Source: Pseudomonadota bacterium
Lineage (GTDB): Bacteria; Pseudomonadota; Gammaproteobacteria; Burkholderiales; Burkholderiaceae_B
Assembly (NCBI GenBank): GCA_023387815.1
Contig: JAEWHK010000037.1
Location: forward strand, 45,258 to 109,257
Reading direction: 5' to 3'
DNA: 64,000 nucleotides
How positions within the stretch are numbered: the stretch's first letter is position 1; the number at the start of each line of letters is the position of its first letter. Below, piece by piece: positions 42,303 through 51,327 of this stretch. The position numbers were made by a program, and so were the translations under genes. The notes beneath the pieces were generated by a model. It saw nothing but the letters and a program-made list of their open reading frames with translations. It was not told the origin of the DNA and ran no database searches.

Positions 42303-43112
42303 ATGAGTCTACATTACATGTTTTTATTCAATATAAAACGGGGCCTGAGTGACATCGCGGCCGGGTTTGAGCACCGCCATATATGGATGCTCCTGGCTTG
42401 GCTGGAAATCAAGCAGCGCTACAATCGATCCAAAATTGGTCCGTTCTGGCTGACCATCAGTATGGGCGTGATGGTAGCGGCGTTGGGCGTCATCTACGGT
42501 GCGCTTTTCAAAATGGATCTTCGGGACTATTTACCAATGCTGGCCATTGGTCTGGTCAGCTGGTCGTTTATTTCACTTACGATAACCGATGGCTGTAATA
42601 CCTATATCGCATCGACCAACTATCTTAAGCAGATATCGGTTCCGAGATCCATCTTCATATTGCAAACGATATGGCGCAATCTGATCATATTGGCGCATAA
42701 CTTTGTGATTGTGATTCTGGTGCTGATCGGATTTCAGATTTCATTCTGGCATACGCTGCATCTATTTTTCCTGGGCTTGATTCTGCTGCTATGGAACCTG
42801 TGGTGGATCTGTACGGTCGCATCACTGGTGTGCGCCCGGTTTCGCGATGTTCCTCAGATTGTCATCAGTATCCTGCAGGTCATTTTTTATGTGACGCCGA
42901 TACTGTTCAAGAAGGACATGCTTGAGAAGTATCCTTGGATTATTGACTTCAACCCGTTCGCCCACTTGATCGAAATTGTTCGCTCACCCTTGCTGGGTGA
43001 GTATCCCAGCCTTGAAAACTGGCTGGTCTGCATCGTGATGGCTGCTGCCGGGACGGTGCTGGCAATCTTTATGCACGGACGTTACCGTGCCCGTGTTCCT
43101 TTCTGGGTGTAA
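42303..43112 (+). CDS. wzm: Polysaccharide ABC exporter, membrane subunit (Wzm-like)
   Basis: 269-residue ABC-2 type permease with six membrane segments. EIKQRYNRSKIGPFWLTISMG is the amphipathic interface helix and first segment of Wzm/KpsM proteins; NTYIASTNYLKQISVPRSIF and VTPILFKKDMLEKYPW (extracytoplasmic loop) are also typical, as is HGRYRARVPFWV at the C-terminus. It exports lipid-linked polysaccharide across the inner membrane together with the ATPase encoded three bases downstream. An alternative start is ATG 42318, for which GGAATGAG could be the ribosome-binding site. Confidence 0.92.
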   Translation: MSLHYMFLFNIKRGLSDIAAGFEHRHIWMLLAWLEIKQRYNRSKIGPFWLTISMGVMVAALGVIYGALFKMDLRDYLPMLAIGLVSWSFISLTITDGCNTYIASTNYLKQISVPRSIFILQTIWRNLIILAHNFVIVILVLIGFQISFWHTLHLFFLGLILLLWNLWWICTVASLVCARFRDVPQIVISILQVIFYVTPILFKKDMLEKYPWIIDFNPFAHLIEIVRSPLLGEYPSLENWLVCIVMAAAGTVLAIFMHGRYRARVPFWV

Positions 43113-43115
43113 CTC

Positions 43116-43862
43116 ATGACTGCATATATCAAAGCTGAAAATCTGAATGTCGAGATGCCAGTCTATGACCTGAGCGGACGTTCAATGAAATTACGGGTTC
43201 TGGGCTCGCTCAAAAATGATCGACTGAAATCCGACCACGGCATCACGGTTGTGAAGGCGTTACAGGATCTTCATTTTGAGTTCGGTAATGGCGATCGCGT
43301 TGGACTGGTCGGGCGGAATGGCGCGGGAAAATCCACGCTGTTGCGCGTGCTTGCCGGTATTTATGAACCCACTTATGGCACGCTCATTACCAAGGGCCGT
43401 GCGGTTGCCCTGCTGGATATGGGGCTGGGCATGGATGAAACGCTTAGCGGTTACGACAATATTCGCCTGCGCGGAACGCTGCTGGGGATGTCCAGTGCAG
43501 AGATCAAAGAGAAAACCGAGGAAATCGCTGATTTCACTGATCTGAACGACTACTTGTATCTGCCTATCCGTACGTATTCCTCGGGTATGCGCATTCGCCT
43601 TGCATTCGCCATTTCGACAGCGCTGGATCCTGAAATTCTGCTGCTTGACGAGGTAATCGGCGTGGGTGATGCCGCGTTTCTGGAAAAGGCCAACAAGCGC
43701 CTGAAGGAGTTTCAGGAACGCGCCAAGATCGTATTCGTGGCTTCGCATTCCAATCAGGTCATTCGTGATATGTGCAACAAGGCGATCTGGCTGGATTCCG
43801 GCAAGCAGATGATGGTAGGGCCCGTTGAAGAGGTGATTTCTGCCTACGAAAAGTCATTTTGA
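43116..43862 (+). CDS. wzt: Polysaccharide ABC exporter, ATP-binding subunit (short Wzt-like)
   Basis: 248-residue ABC ATPase. Walker A GRNGAGKSTLLRVLAG, signature YSSGMRIRLAFA, Walker B PEILLLDEVIGVGD and switch histidine FVASHSN are all intact. The N-terminus (AENLNVEMPVYD, RSMKLRVLGSL) carries the extra strand and loop typical of Wzt/TagH proteins. The carbohydrate-binding C-terminal domain of O9a-type Wzt (about 180 extra residues) is missing, so export should not depend on recognising a chain-end cap through this subunit. Confidence 0.93.
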   Translation: MTAYIKAENLNVEMPVYDLSGRSMKLRVLGSLKNDRLKSDHGITVVKALQDLHFEFGNGDRVGLVGRNGAGKSTLLRVLAGIYEPTYGTLITKGRAVALLDMGLGMDETLSGYDNIRLRGTLLGMSSAEIKEKTEEIADFTDLNDYLYLPIRTYSSGMRIRLAFAISTALDPEILLLDEVIGVGDAAFLEKANKRLKEFQERAKIVFVASHSNQVIRDMCNKAIWLDSGKQMMVGPVEEVISAYEKSF

Positions 43863-43887
43863 GAAGTAAACGCAGTTTGAGGGAAAT

Positions 43888-46377
43888 ATGAAAAGTAAAC
43901 TGGCTTTTATTGCAGATGTACGTGGTTGGGCATTTGATATTATTGCCAGTCATGTGAAAGATGAGTTATCCGATACCTACGATATTTCAGTATTGTATTG
44001 GGAAGACTATCCGGTCGCATCTCATCTTCTGCAAAAAATCGTTGATGACAGAGTCAAACACGTTCATTTCTTTTTCCGCGAGCATCTGAAGGTCATTTTT
44101 GAGACGGTCAGCTGCAAGTCAAAAGCAGCTTCTTATTTCAACAAGATTGTCGTTACCACACATATCCCCGACTATCTGTACAGTACTGAAAGTGAACTGA
44201 TAGAGCGAAAATCCATATTTGATTTCGTCAACGGTTACTTCGTGACCAATGCGGACCTCAGAAACATTTATGAGAAGCAGGATTTTTTCAGCAAGCCTGA
44301 CGGTGTCATAATCGACTGGCCGATCAATGACTCTGTGTTGCAGGATGCACCTGTGCCGCGAAATGATGCGGGCGAAAATGTGAAAATCATGTGGACCGGC
44401 AATTCTAAATGGGGTGAGTACGCCGGTTATCGGGACTACAAGGGTCTGGAAACCATTATCAAGCCAGCGATCAAGCAGTTGCAGGACGAAGGTTATCCGG
44501 TAACCTTCACCGTCATCGATTCAGCGGTTGAAAAAAAATCACGGAAGGACGTTCTCACGACTCTGGCGCAACAGGATATCCTGCTGGTAGCCTCTCTTGC
44601 TGAGGGCACGCCGCTCACACTGATCGAAGCAATGAGCCTTGGCGTAGCTGTCGTTACGACGCGTGTAGGCATAGCTCAGGAGGTGCTTCCTGGGGCATTT
44701 GCCGAACAGGCGATTGTTGAGCGAAGCGCAGCGCAGTTTTATGCCACATTGAAGTCATTACTGGAGTCAGAGAGCACAATCACGGCAATGAAAGAGGCAA
44801 ATCGCAAAGCGTTCTGCGAGCGGTTTTCTTCAGGTGGTCCCCTGCGCGCACAATGGCTGTCATTTCTGGAGACAACTTCACAACGCTCTGTGCCACTGGC
44901 CACACGTGAGCAAAGTTACAGGCTCAATCACAGCGTCATCAAACAACATACGATTAATGGTGCGCGCACCCTGGTATTTTTCCTGAAACGAGTCGGGCTG
45001 ATCAAACTGGTAAATCGTGTCCTGCCACAGGCGGCCATTTGGTACAACCGACTCCTGCACGGAAATAGCAGCTCGCTGTTCGCTTCCAGCGAGTCCCAGC
45101 GACTGAGACAGTATGAACCGGTGGAAAAAGCGTATCAATCCGTTCTCCGCGACGTGGCGCCTGGTAAGCCGCTGGTTGTTTACGCGCCCATGTGGAAGGG
45201 TGTGGCAGCCTCTACTGAAAGCCTGTTTGCGACCGATCGTCTCAAGTTCCCGTATTTCGATGATGAATATCCTGAAGTGGCGTCCCATCCTTATCTGGAG
45301 CAGGTACTGCAACTTCTGATCGAAAACCCACCCAGCCAGATCATCTATAGTGGAGGCTCGGTTATTCATCTGACTATGGCGCAGAAAATTCATGATCGCG
45401 CTCCGCAGATTCGGCAGTATTTTCTGTGGCATGGTTCGCCCGCGCAATGGGTAGAACCCAGCCAGCTGGATCATTTCAATTTATGGCACAAACTGTATAA
45501 CACAGGTGTGATTGACGGCATAATCTCGGTCAAGCCGGACCTGGATAATATTCTGAATGTGATAGGAGTGAAAAGCTTCGGGCTCATCAATCCCATTCCC
45601 GATATTCGCCGCCAGTTCACTTTGCAACCGGTAGCGCGTGCGAGCGATGGAAGATCGCATATTGGGGTGTTTTCTGCCGTCAGTTCCTGGTACAAGAATC
45701 CATTTGTACAGATGCTTGCTACCCTGGGCGAAGAAAACTGGACACTGCATACCAATATTCCGCGGGTGACCTTCAAAGACCTGGACTTTAATCAGCTGGG
45801 TCGCATGGAGTCATATGAACATCTGCCACGCGCGCAGTTTCTGGCACTTCTGGCTTCGCTGGACCTGAATCTGTACGTGACCAATACAGAATGTTCGCCC
45901 ATGGTGGTTCTGGAGAGCTGCGCGCTGGGTGTGCCATGTATCGTCGGGCCTGCAGGAGACATTTTTTCAGGTATTTCGCCAGAACTGGCGGACTATCTGG
46001 TCGAACCTCGGGTAGATAATGCATATGCAATCTATCTGCGTATGAAGCGCGTATTGGAAAACAAGGCACATATCAAAACCCTTCTTGATGATTTTGTGAA
46101 GGATTACAATCGTCATTGGTCAGATGTGATGGCGCAATTTAAGGTCGCTCTGAAAAATGACCTCTCATCTGGGTCGGCGTCGAAGAATGATCTTTCATCT
46201 GAAGTGACCGCGAAAGAGAAACTCCCGTCTGAGGTGGTCGCGCCAGAAGAGTCTTCATCCGTTGCTGAAGCTGAGCGTACGTCAGACCTTCAATCGTCAG
46301 GAGCGCTGCGTACCTCTGCAACAAGGGTGAACTCTTCGAATTCAGACGAAAGCAGCGACAATAGCAACAACAAATAG
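43888..46377 (+). CDS. Bidomain GT4-like glycosyltransferase with repetitive C-terminal tail
   Basis: 829 residues with two GT-B units. The first half (about 1-345) starts MKSKLAFIADVRGWAFDIIA and has a donor site with VASLAEGTPLTLIEAMSLGVAVVTTRVG. The second half (about 420-745) has VVYAPMWKGVA, YFLWHGSPAQWVEPS, and a second donor site LYVTNTECSPMVVLESCALGVPCIVG. Such tandem transferases often make a repeating disaccharide. The last 80 residues are Ser/Glu-rich with about three 10-residue repeats and no predicted fold. A membrane segment is not evident. GAGGG lies upstream of the ATG; it follows wzt after 25 bases and is probably its operon partner. Confidence 0.8.
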   Translation: MKSKLAFIADVRGWAFDIIASHVKDELSDTYDISVLYWEDYPVASHLLQKIVDDRVKHVHFFFREHLKVIFETVSCKSKAASYFNKIVVTTHIPDYLYSTESELIERKSIFDFVNGYFVTNADLRNIYEKQDFFSKPDGVIIDWPINDSVLQDAPVPRNDAGENVKIMWTGNSKWGEYAGYRDYKGLETIIKPAIKQLQDEGYPVTFTVIDSAVEKKSRKDVLTTLAQQDILLVASLAEGTPLTLIEAMSLGVAVVTTRVGIAQEVLPGAFAEQAIVERSAAQFYATLKSLLESESTITAMKEANRKAFCERFSSGGPLRAQWLSFLETTSQRSVPLATREQSYRLNHSVIKQHTINGARTLVFFLKRVGLIKLVNRVLPQAAIWYNRLLHGNSSSLFASSESQRLRQYEPVEKAYQSVLRDVAPGKPLVVYAPMWKGVAASTESLFATDRLKFPYFDDEYPEVASHPYLEQVLQLLIENPPSQIIYSGGSVIHLTMAQKIHDRAPQIRQYFLWHGSPAQWVEPSQLDHFNLWHKLYNTGVIDGIISVKPDLDNILNVIGVKSFGLINPIPDIRRQFTLQPVARASDGRSHIGVFSAVSSWYKNPFVQMLATLGEENWTLHTNIPRVTFKDLDFNQLGRMESYEHLPRAQFLALLASLDLNLYVTNTECSPMVVLESCALGVPCIVGPAGDIFSGISPELADYLVEPRVDNAYAIYLRMKRVLENKAHIKTLLDDFVKDYNRHWSDVMAQFKVALKNDLSSGSASKNDLSSEVTAKEKLPSEVVAPEESSSVAEAERTSDLQSSGALRTSATRVNSSNSDESSDNSNNK
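46150..46265 (+). repeat. 30-nt coding repeats in the tail of the bidomain glycosyltransferase
   Basis: About four degenerate 10-residue units (KNDLSSGSAS, KNDLSSEVTA, KEKLPSEVVA, PEESSSVAEA) encoded by roughly 30-base repeats. Confidence 0.65.
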
Positions 46378-46748
46378 TGCTGAGTTTTTGCCAATGTCCT
46401 TCACCCAGCCGTCGTTTTGCCCGCAAGTCCCGAAAATTGCGGCCCGGGCCGGACAATGGCTGGCATATATTGCGTATGTCATCACTATAAAAGCATGTTT
46501 CTTCCATCAAAACGAAGTTTCGCTAAAACGAAGTTTCGCTAAAACGAAGTGTCGCTAAAACGATGGGTTTTGTTACAAACAGAACGGGTCTGCAGTTTCT
46601 CGCCTCATACTGTTACGCAGCGACATACCCTCCGGAACAATTGACAAGAATTCAAAAAAATATTTACAGACGCATTGTGAACCCGCTGAATATGACATCA
46701 TCATTTTGTATTAACATATCTGCGGTATAAACAACAAGAAAGGCCCTG
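46378..46748. other. Intergenic region with palindrome, tandem repeats and AT-rich promoter zone
   Basis: A 371-base gap. It contains a perfect 12-bp palindrome CGGCCCGGGCCG (46440-46451), the 16-base tandem repeat array (46509-46563), and an AT-rich zone with a perfect -35 TTGACA at 46641-46646 whose best -10 at 16 bases (TTTACA) is weak. No open frame of note was seen. Confidence 0.55.
46509..46563. repeat. 16-nt tandem repeat AAAACGAAGTTTCGCT, three copies and a part
   Basis: Copies at 46509-46524, 46525-46540 (identical) and 46541-46556 (one T to G change), then AAAACGA at 46557-46563. Each unit contains the inverted repeat CGAA-GT-TTCG, and adjacent units can pair AGCGAAA-type arms. It lies about 185 bases before the acyltransferase gene. 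Confidence 0.85.
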
Positions 46749-48734
46749 ATGTCACTGTTTTCAACGACCACCAAAACGCAGTCCGCAAGCTACGAACCCG
46801 GCGTTGATGGTCTTCGCGCTTTTGCGGTCATCGCAGTACTGTTTTTCCACGCCGGATTCCCGGCTTTCAGTGGTGGTTACGTCGGCGTAGACGTCTTTTT
46901 TGTCATTTCCGGGTATCTGATCACCGGTATTCTTTATAACAGTTGTGTTCAGGAGAAATTCTCCTTTCTTCAGTTCATGGCGCGTCGTATTGCACGACTG
47001 TATCCGGCGCTGCTGGTCACGCTATTGCTGTGCCTGATTGCCGGTTTCCTGCTGTTTTCACCGAATGACTTCAATGCGCTGGCCGATTCCAGCGTATTTG
47101 CGCTTTTCTCTGTCTCCAACTTCCGGTTCTGGCTGGTATCGGGGTATTTTGATACGTCTTCCGAAACCAATCCGCTGCTGCATACCTGGTCTTTAGGTGT
47201 AGAGCAGCAGTTCTATCTGGTGTGGCCGTTTGTTATTTATGCCGTTTACCGCATCAATCGCAATCTGCTGCCTTGGGCGCTGTTCCTGCTGGGCATCGCA
47301 TCGCTGGCCTTGTCGCAGTGGTATCTGACGGTAGACACGTCGGCCAATTATTATCTGACGCCATTTCGCGTGTTTGAGTTTGCCATTGGCGGACTGATGA
47401 TATTCGCCGTTGAATATCGCAAGCGTAATACGCCGGGTGATATTCTGTTTGAAATTCTGATGGCAGTTGGCATTGCGCTTCTGCTGTACAGTGTCTTCGT
47501 GTACGACAAGACCACCACCTTCCCCGGTCTGCATGCGCTGGTGCCGTCCATTGGGGCTGCTCTGTGTATTTATGCCAGTCCTGCGCGTTTTCTGGGGAAT
47601 GTCTTCAGAAACCGCGCCATGGTTACGGTAGGGCTGATTTCCTACTCCATGTACCTGATTCACTGGCCGATTATTGTTTTCTATAAATATTTTATTTATC
47701 GGCCCCTGTTTCTGAGCGAAAAATGGGCGCTGGTTATCGCGCCTTTCATTATCGGCTATCTGATGTACGTTTTCGTCGAGAACCGGTATCGCCGCATCGA
47801 TCTGAACAGCTGGTATTTCAAGCAGACGATTCAGCGCGTTGCCGCACTGGCAGTGATCCTGATTCCGGCCCTGCTGATCATGACGACCAATGGCATGCCA
47901 TCCCGCATGAACGATTATTTTGCCGATCATATGGCCAGTTCGCCGCGCTTTCATGAAGAACAATACGGTGGTGAAGGCTTTACCATGGGCAGTCAGGTAC
48001 TGGGCGATGCCAACGGGCGGCGCAAGTCAGGTGTGATTCTTGGCGACAGCTATGCCCGGCAATATGCTTTCGGGCTGAATCAGGAACTGACCGCTCACAA
48101 AAAATGGATGGATACGTCTTTTGAAGACGGGTGTTTTTTCGGCCCCGGTTATACGCGCCTGCTCGATGGCGTTCCTCGAAAGGATTGTGTGCAGCGCCTG
48201 GATTATGCGCTGAATGAGGCAAAGCTGTCTGGTGCGCCGCTGTTTTATGCCGTCAGCTACCAGAACTATCAGAAGACGATGGGAACGCCTGACGGCAAAC
48301 GTGTTGATTTTCCCAACACGGACGCCTATATCGCGTTTCTGAAAAAAAACTTTGATGCGATTCACGAACGCATTGGTCTGAATAACAAGCTTGTGATTAT
48401 TGGTGCACCTCCGGGGGCGGGTTCCCAGGTTGGCCTGGCTTCCTGCGTGGACCGGCCGGGCTATTTGCCGCTGGTGTGTGCCAAGTACCTGGAACTCAAT
48501 GAGGAAAAGGGCAATGCCTATGCCCTGAATCGTAGTCTGGCGGAATACGCGCGTGATAATAAGAATGTCGAGTTCGTTGATCCGTATTCTGTACTATGTG
48601 AGAACGGACGGTGTGTCACGATGATCAACCGCAAGGAGTTTCTCTATTCGGATGGTACGCATCTGTCCAAGCAGGGCTCCGCTTATGTGATACGCGGCCT
48701 GTGGCCCGTGCTGCAGTCACTTATGAAATCCTGA
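46749..48734 (+). CDS. OafA/YrhL-type acyltransferase with SGNH domain
   Basis: 661 residues. The N-terminal part is an acyltransferase-3 membrane domain of about ten helices: DGLRAFAVIAVLFFHAGFP with the catalytic His, GGYVGVDVFFVISGYLITG, and NPLLHTWSLGVEQQFYLVWPF. A C-terminal periplasmic SGNH domain (about 400-660) has VILGDSYARQYAF (block I serine) and SDGTHLSKQGSAYV (Asp-x-x-His). Such proteins move acetyl groups across the membrane and O-acetylate O-antigen or other surface sugars. AAAGG precedes the ATG. It probably decorates the polymer made by the surrounding cluster. Confidence 0.93.
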   Translation: MSLFSTTTKTQSASYEPGVDGLRAFAVIAVLFFHAGFPAFSGGYVGVDVFFVISGYLITGILYNSCVQEKFSFLQFMARRIARLYPALLVTLLLCLIAGFLLFSPNDFNALADSSVFALFSVSNFRFWLVSGYFDTSSETNPLLHTWSLGVEQQFYLVWPFVIYAVYRINRNLLPWALFLLGIASLALSQWYLTVDTSANYYLTPFRVFEFAIGGLMIFAVEYRKRNTPGDILFEILMAVGIALLLYSVFVYDKTTTFPGLHALVPSIGAALCIYASPARFLGNVFRNRAMVTVGLISYSMYLIHWPIIVFYKYFIYRPLFLSEKWALVIAPFIIGYLMYVFVENRYRRIDLNSWYFKQTIQRVAALAVILIPALLIMTTNGMPSRMNDYFADHMASSPRFHEEQYGGEGFTMGSQVLGDANGRRKSGVILGDSYARQYAFGLNQELTAHKKWMDTSFEDGCFFGPGYTRLLDGVPRKDCVQRLDYALNEAKLSGAPLFYAVSYQNYQKTMGTPDGKRVDFPNTDAYIAFLKKNFDAIHERIGLNNKLVIIGAPPGAGSQVGLASCVDRPGYLPLVCAKYLELNEEKGNAYALNRSLAEYARDNKNVEFVDPYSVLCENGRCVTMINRKEFLYSDGTHLSKQGSAYVIRGLWPVLQSLMKS

Positions 48735-48844
48735 TTTCCGGATGAGGGGCAATCCCTTATCCGACTACCAGCGCAAGGCGGGGGACGAACAGAAAGCGAT
48801 TATTGGCGAGTGAGGGTGCACTTGCCGCACCCTTTGCCTAGCCG

Positions 48845-49717
48845 TTATTCCTGAACTTTCCGGATCAGCCCTTCCTGGGTAGTAGACGCGATCAGATCGC
48901 CGTTGCGGTTGAAGATATGCGCCCGGCAGAAACCGCGGGCATTGCTTGCGCTGGGTGATTCCAGCGAGTAGAGCAGCCATTCGTCCATGCGGAATGCGCG
49001 GTGAAACCAGATAGCGTGGTCAATCGTGGCCATCTGCATGCTTTTGGAGAAGGGCGTCTGGTTATGCGGCAGCAGTGAGGTAAAAAGCAGGTAAAAATCT
49101 GAGGTATAGGCCAGCATGGCGCGATGCAGCAACGGATTGTCCGGCAGGGTGTCGGCCGCGCGGAACCAGATATGCGCCTGGGGATCATAATTGCCCGGTT
49201 GGAACATGTGGGTGGGCTCTACCGGACGCATTTCAATGGCAAAATCGCGCCCCACCAGACTGGCCAGACGGCGCGGCAGTTTGTCCTGAATTTCAGAAAT
49301 TAGCTGTTTCTCGTTCTTCAGCTTCTCTGGCGCAGGCACGCTGGGTGCCGCTGACTGATGGTTGAAACCCGGCTCTTCTCCCTGGAAACTGCTGCTCATG
49401 ATAAAAATGGGCTGATCCAGTTGCGAGGCAATGACGCGCCTGGCAGAGAAGCTGCCGCCATCGCGCGTGCGCTCCACTTCGTAGCGGACGGGTTTGCTGG
49501 TATCGCCGGGGCGCAGAAAATAGGAGTGCAGGGAATGTACGGCCCGCCCAGGGTTGACCGTGAGCGAAGCGGCCATGAGCGATTGCCCCAGCACCTGCCC
49601 GCCGAAAATCCGGCCTGTTCCGAAGATGTCAGTACTGACACCGGTAAATACGTCTTCACCCTGAGATTCAACCTGAAGCTGGTCGATCAGGTCGGGCAGT
49701 ACATTACGAGTATTCAT
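48845..49717 (-). CDS. tesB: Acyl-CoA thioesterase II
   Basis: 290-residue double hot-dog thioesterase hydrolysing medium- and long-chain acyl-CoA. Seen: DIFGTGRIFGGQVLGQSLMAAS, VHSLHSYFLRPGDTSKPVRYEVERTRDGGSFSARRV (given in part), and in the second half SLDHAIWFHR-like TIDHAIWFHRAFRMDEWLLY with SPSASNARGFCRAHIFNRNG. The active-site Asp/Thr/Gln set lies in the second hot dog. It is unrelated to the polysaccharide genes around it and is divergent from the ligase gene across 218 bases. Confidence 0.94.
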   Translation of the reverse strand: MNTRNVLPDLIDQLQVESQGEDVFTGVSTDIFGTGRIFGGQVLGQSLMAASLTVNPGRAVHSLHSYFLRPGDTSKPVRYEVERTRDGGSFSARRVIASQLDQPIFIMSSSFQGEEPGFNHQSAAPSVPAPEKLKNEKQLISEIQDKLPRRLASLVGRDFAIEMRPVEPTHMFQPGNYDPQAHIWFRAADTLPDNPLLHRAMLAYTSDFYLLFTSLLPHNQTPFSKSMQMATIDHAIWFHRAFRMDEWLLYSLESPSASNARGFCRAHIFNRNGDLIASTTQEGLIRKVQE

Positions 49718-49935
49718 AGTTGCTCATTCAACAAATGGCGTGAAAATTCGATTCTATCAGAAGCCTGTTACTTCAATACAGACAGGATGTTGCATTTGTT
49801 GCCGGCCACCAGAAAATGGTTTCGGAAAGCTGCAGAACCGGGATAGTTTTTACAGGCAAACGCAAACACGGCTGCGTTTGCCCAAGCCGTTTTATAATTT
49901 CGTTGCCTCAGGACGCCAACAATGAGATATTCGTT

Positions 49936-51234
49936 ATGACAGAAAAGAATGTACAAATGCCAGATAACGCCAATAAGAAGATCGCGACGCCTGTATTTGT
50001 GCTGTTTGTATTGGCATTGCTGGTTATGCCGCTGGCTGTGATGAGCACCCAGAAGGTGCCCAGCCCCTTGTTTTACTTTCTGCTGGCCCTGTCGCTTTTT
50101 ACCGTTGTGGCATTAAAGCCTGCCCAGGTCACGTTCAGACTGAAAACGTTCGCTACGCTTTTTATCCTGTGCGCCGTGTTTGCGGTCGCGGTGCTGTCGT
50201 CTGAACTTGTCTCCGGAAACGGCGATGGAGCCGGCCTTGAGAAAGCATTGCGCTTTTCTGCCGGGCTGCCCCTGCTGGTGGCGGCGTGCTGCTACATTCC
50301 CCGCAGATGGCTGGCGTATACGATTTTTGGGGTTTACGCCGGGCTGATGTTTGCCATTGGCTTTATCGTGGATCTGTCGCTTCCCGACTTTATCCGCCCC
50401 GAGACCAGCGCCGTTTACAATGCCGTCGGCTATGGCGATCTGACATTTCTGCTCAGCGTTCTTACGCTTTATTCCTGTAATGTGACCTACACGCCATACG
50501 CACGGTTGGAGAAAATACTCAAGATCGTGCTTGGCGTGCTGGGTATCGCTGCGTTTGTGCTCACCCAGACCCGTAGCGGGTGGGTGGCTGTGCCGTTTTT
50601 TCTTCTGTTTGGCGTGCTGATTCATTTGCGAGAAAATAATCGCATGAAACTGGCTGGCGTGTTTGTTGTGGGGCTGATCCTGGCAGCGGTAGTAACGCTG
50701 ACGGTGCCGGGCATCAAGGACAGGGTACAGCTGGGTGAGCAGGAACTGAAGGAATGCATTACAACCAACAGCACAGAGCTGTCTTCGGTCTGTATTCGCC
50801 TGCAGCTGTGGCGGTCTACCATTGCCATCTGGGAGAAGGATCCGATTTTCGGTTCGGGATCGAATGGGTACTTCTCGGAATTCATGAAAACCGAGGGCGT
50901 GGAGCGGGGTCTCGTTTCCAAGGTTGTTGCCAACCAATGGGGCGAACCGCATAACGACTGGTTGCAGGCCCTGAGCAGTTACGGAATTTTTGGTGTCATT
51001 GGGCTGTTTTTGCTGTATTTTGCGCCTGCTGCCGTTTTCCTCAAGCGAATGTTGCGTACGACCAATGAAGAACTGCGCACCTATGCGGCGATGGGGGCCG
51101 CGGTCTGTGTCGGTTTCGCGGTCTTCGGTCTCACCGAGCTGATGTTCCGTGGCTTGCGCACGATGGGTTTTTACACTGTGATGGTTGCGGTTTATCTGGC
51201 GCTTTCCACACGCGTTCGAGGTCTTGACAGATAA
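49936..51234 (+). CDS. waaL: O-antigen ligase-like membrane protein (WaaL/Wzy_C family)
   Basis: 432-residue polytopic protein with about eleven to twelve membrane segments and the Wzy_C core: AAFVLTQTRSGWVAVPFFLLFG with the conserved Arg, and a large periplasmic loop (about 270-345) ending EPHNDWLQALSSYGIFG with the conserved His. It would join lipid-linked polysaccharide to lipid A-core on the outer face of the inner membrane. An O-antigen polymerase has the same fold, but an ABC-exported chain needs no Wzy, so ligase is favoured. Start ATG 49936; a longer frame from 49816 lacks support. Confidence 0.82.
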   Translation: MTEKNVQMPDNANKKIATPVFVLFVLALLVMPLAVMSTQKVPSPLFYFLLALSLFTVVALKPAQVTFRLKTFATLFILCAVFAVAVLSSELVSGNGDGAGLEKALRFSAGLPLLVAACCYIPRRWLAYTIFGVYAGLMFAIGFIVDLSLPDFIRPETSAVYNAVGYGDLTFLLSVLTLYSCNVTYTPYARLEKILKIVLGVLGIAAFVLTQTRSGWVAVPFFLLFGVLIHLRENNRMKLAGVFVVGLILAAVVTLTVPGIKDRVQLGEQELKECITTNSTELSSVCIRLQLWRSTIAIWEKDPIFGSGSNGYFSEFMKTEGVERGLVSKVVANQWGEPHNDWLQALSSYGIFGVIGLFLLYFAPAAVFLKRMLRTTNEELRTYAAMGAAVCVGFAVFGLTELMFRGLRTMGFYTVMVAVYLALSTRVRGLDR

Positions 51235-51327
51235 AGGGGCTGACTGGCTCCCCTGGGTTTACCTGAAAGCCGGCAAAAAAAATGATAAAAACGTCGTTGT
51301 CCCCAAAGGGGGGATAGGGAAGCAGTT

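Noticed and set aside
46509..46563. CRISPR-like appearance of the 16-nt repeats
   Set aside because: Copies are contiguous with no unique spacers, and no cas genes are present.
46641..46668. TTGACA-based promoter for the acyltransferase gene
   Set aside because: The -35 is perfect but the -10 at 16 bases (TTTACA) matches only half the consensus, so it was kept only as a note.
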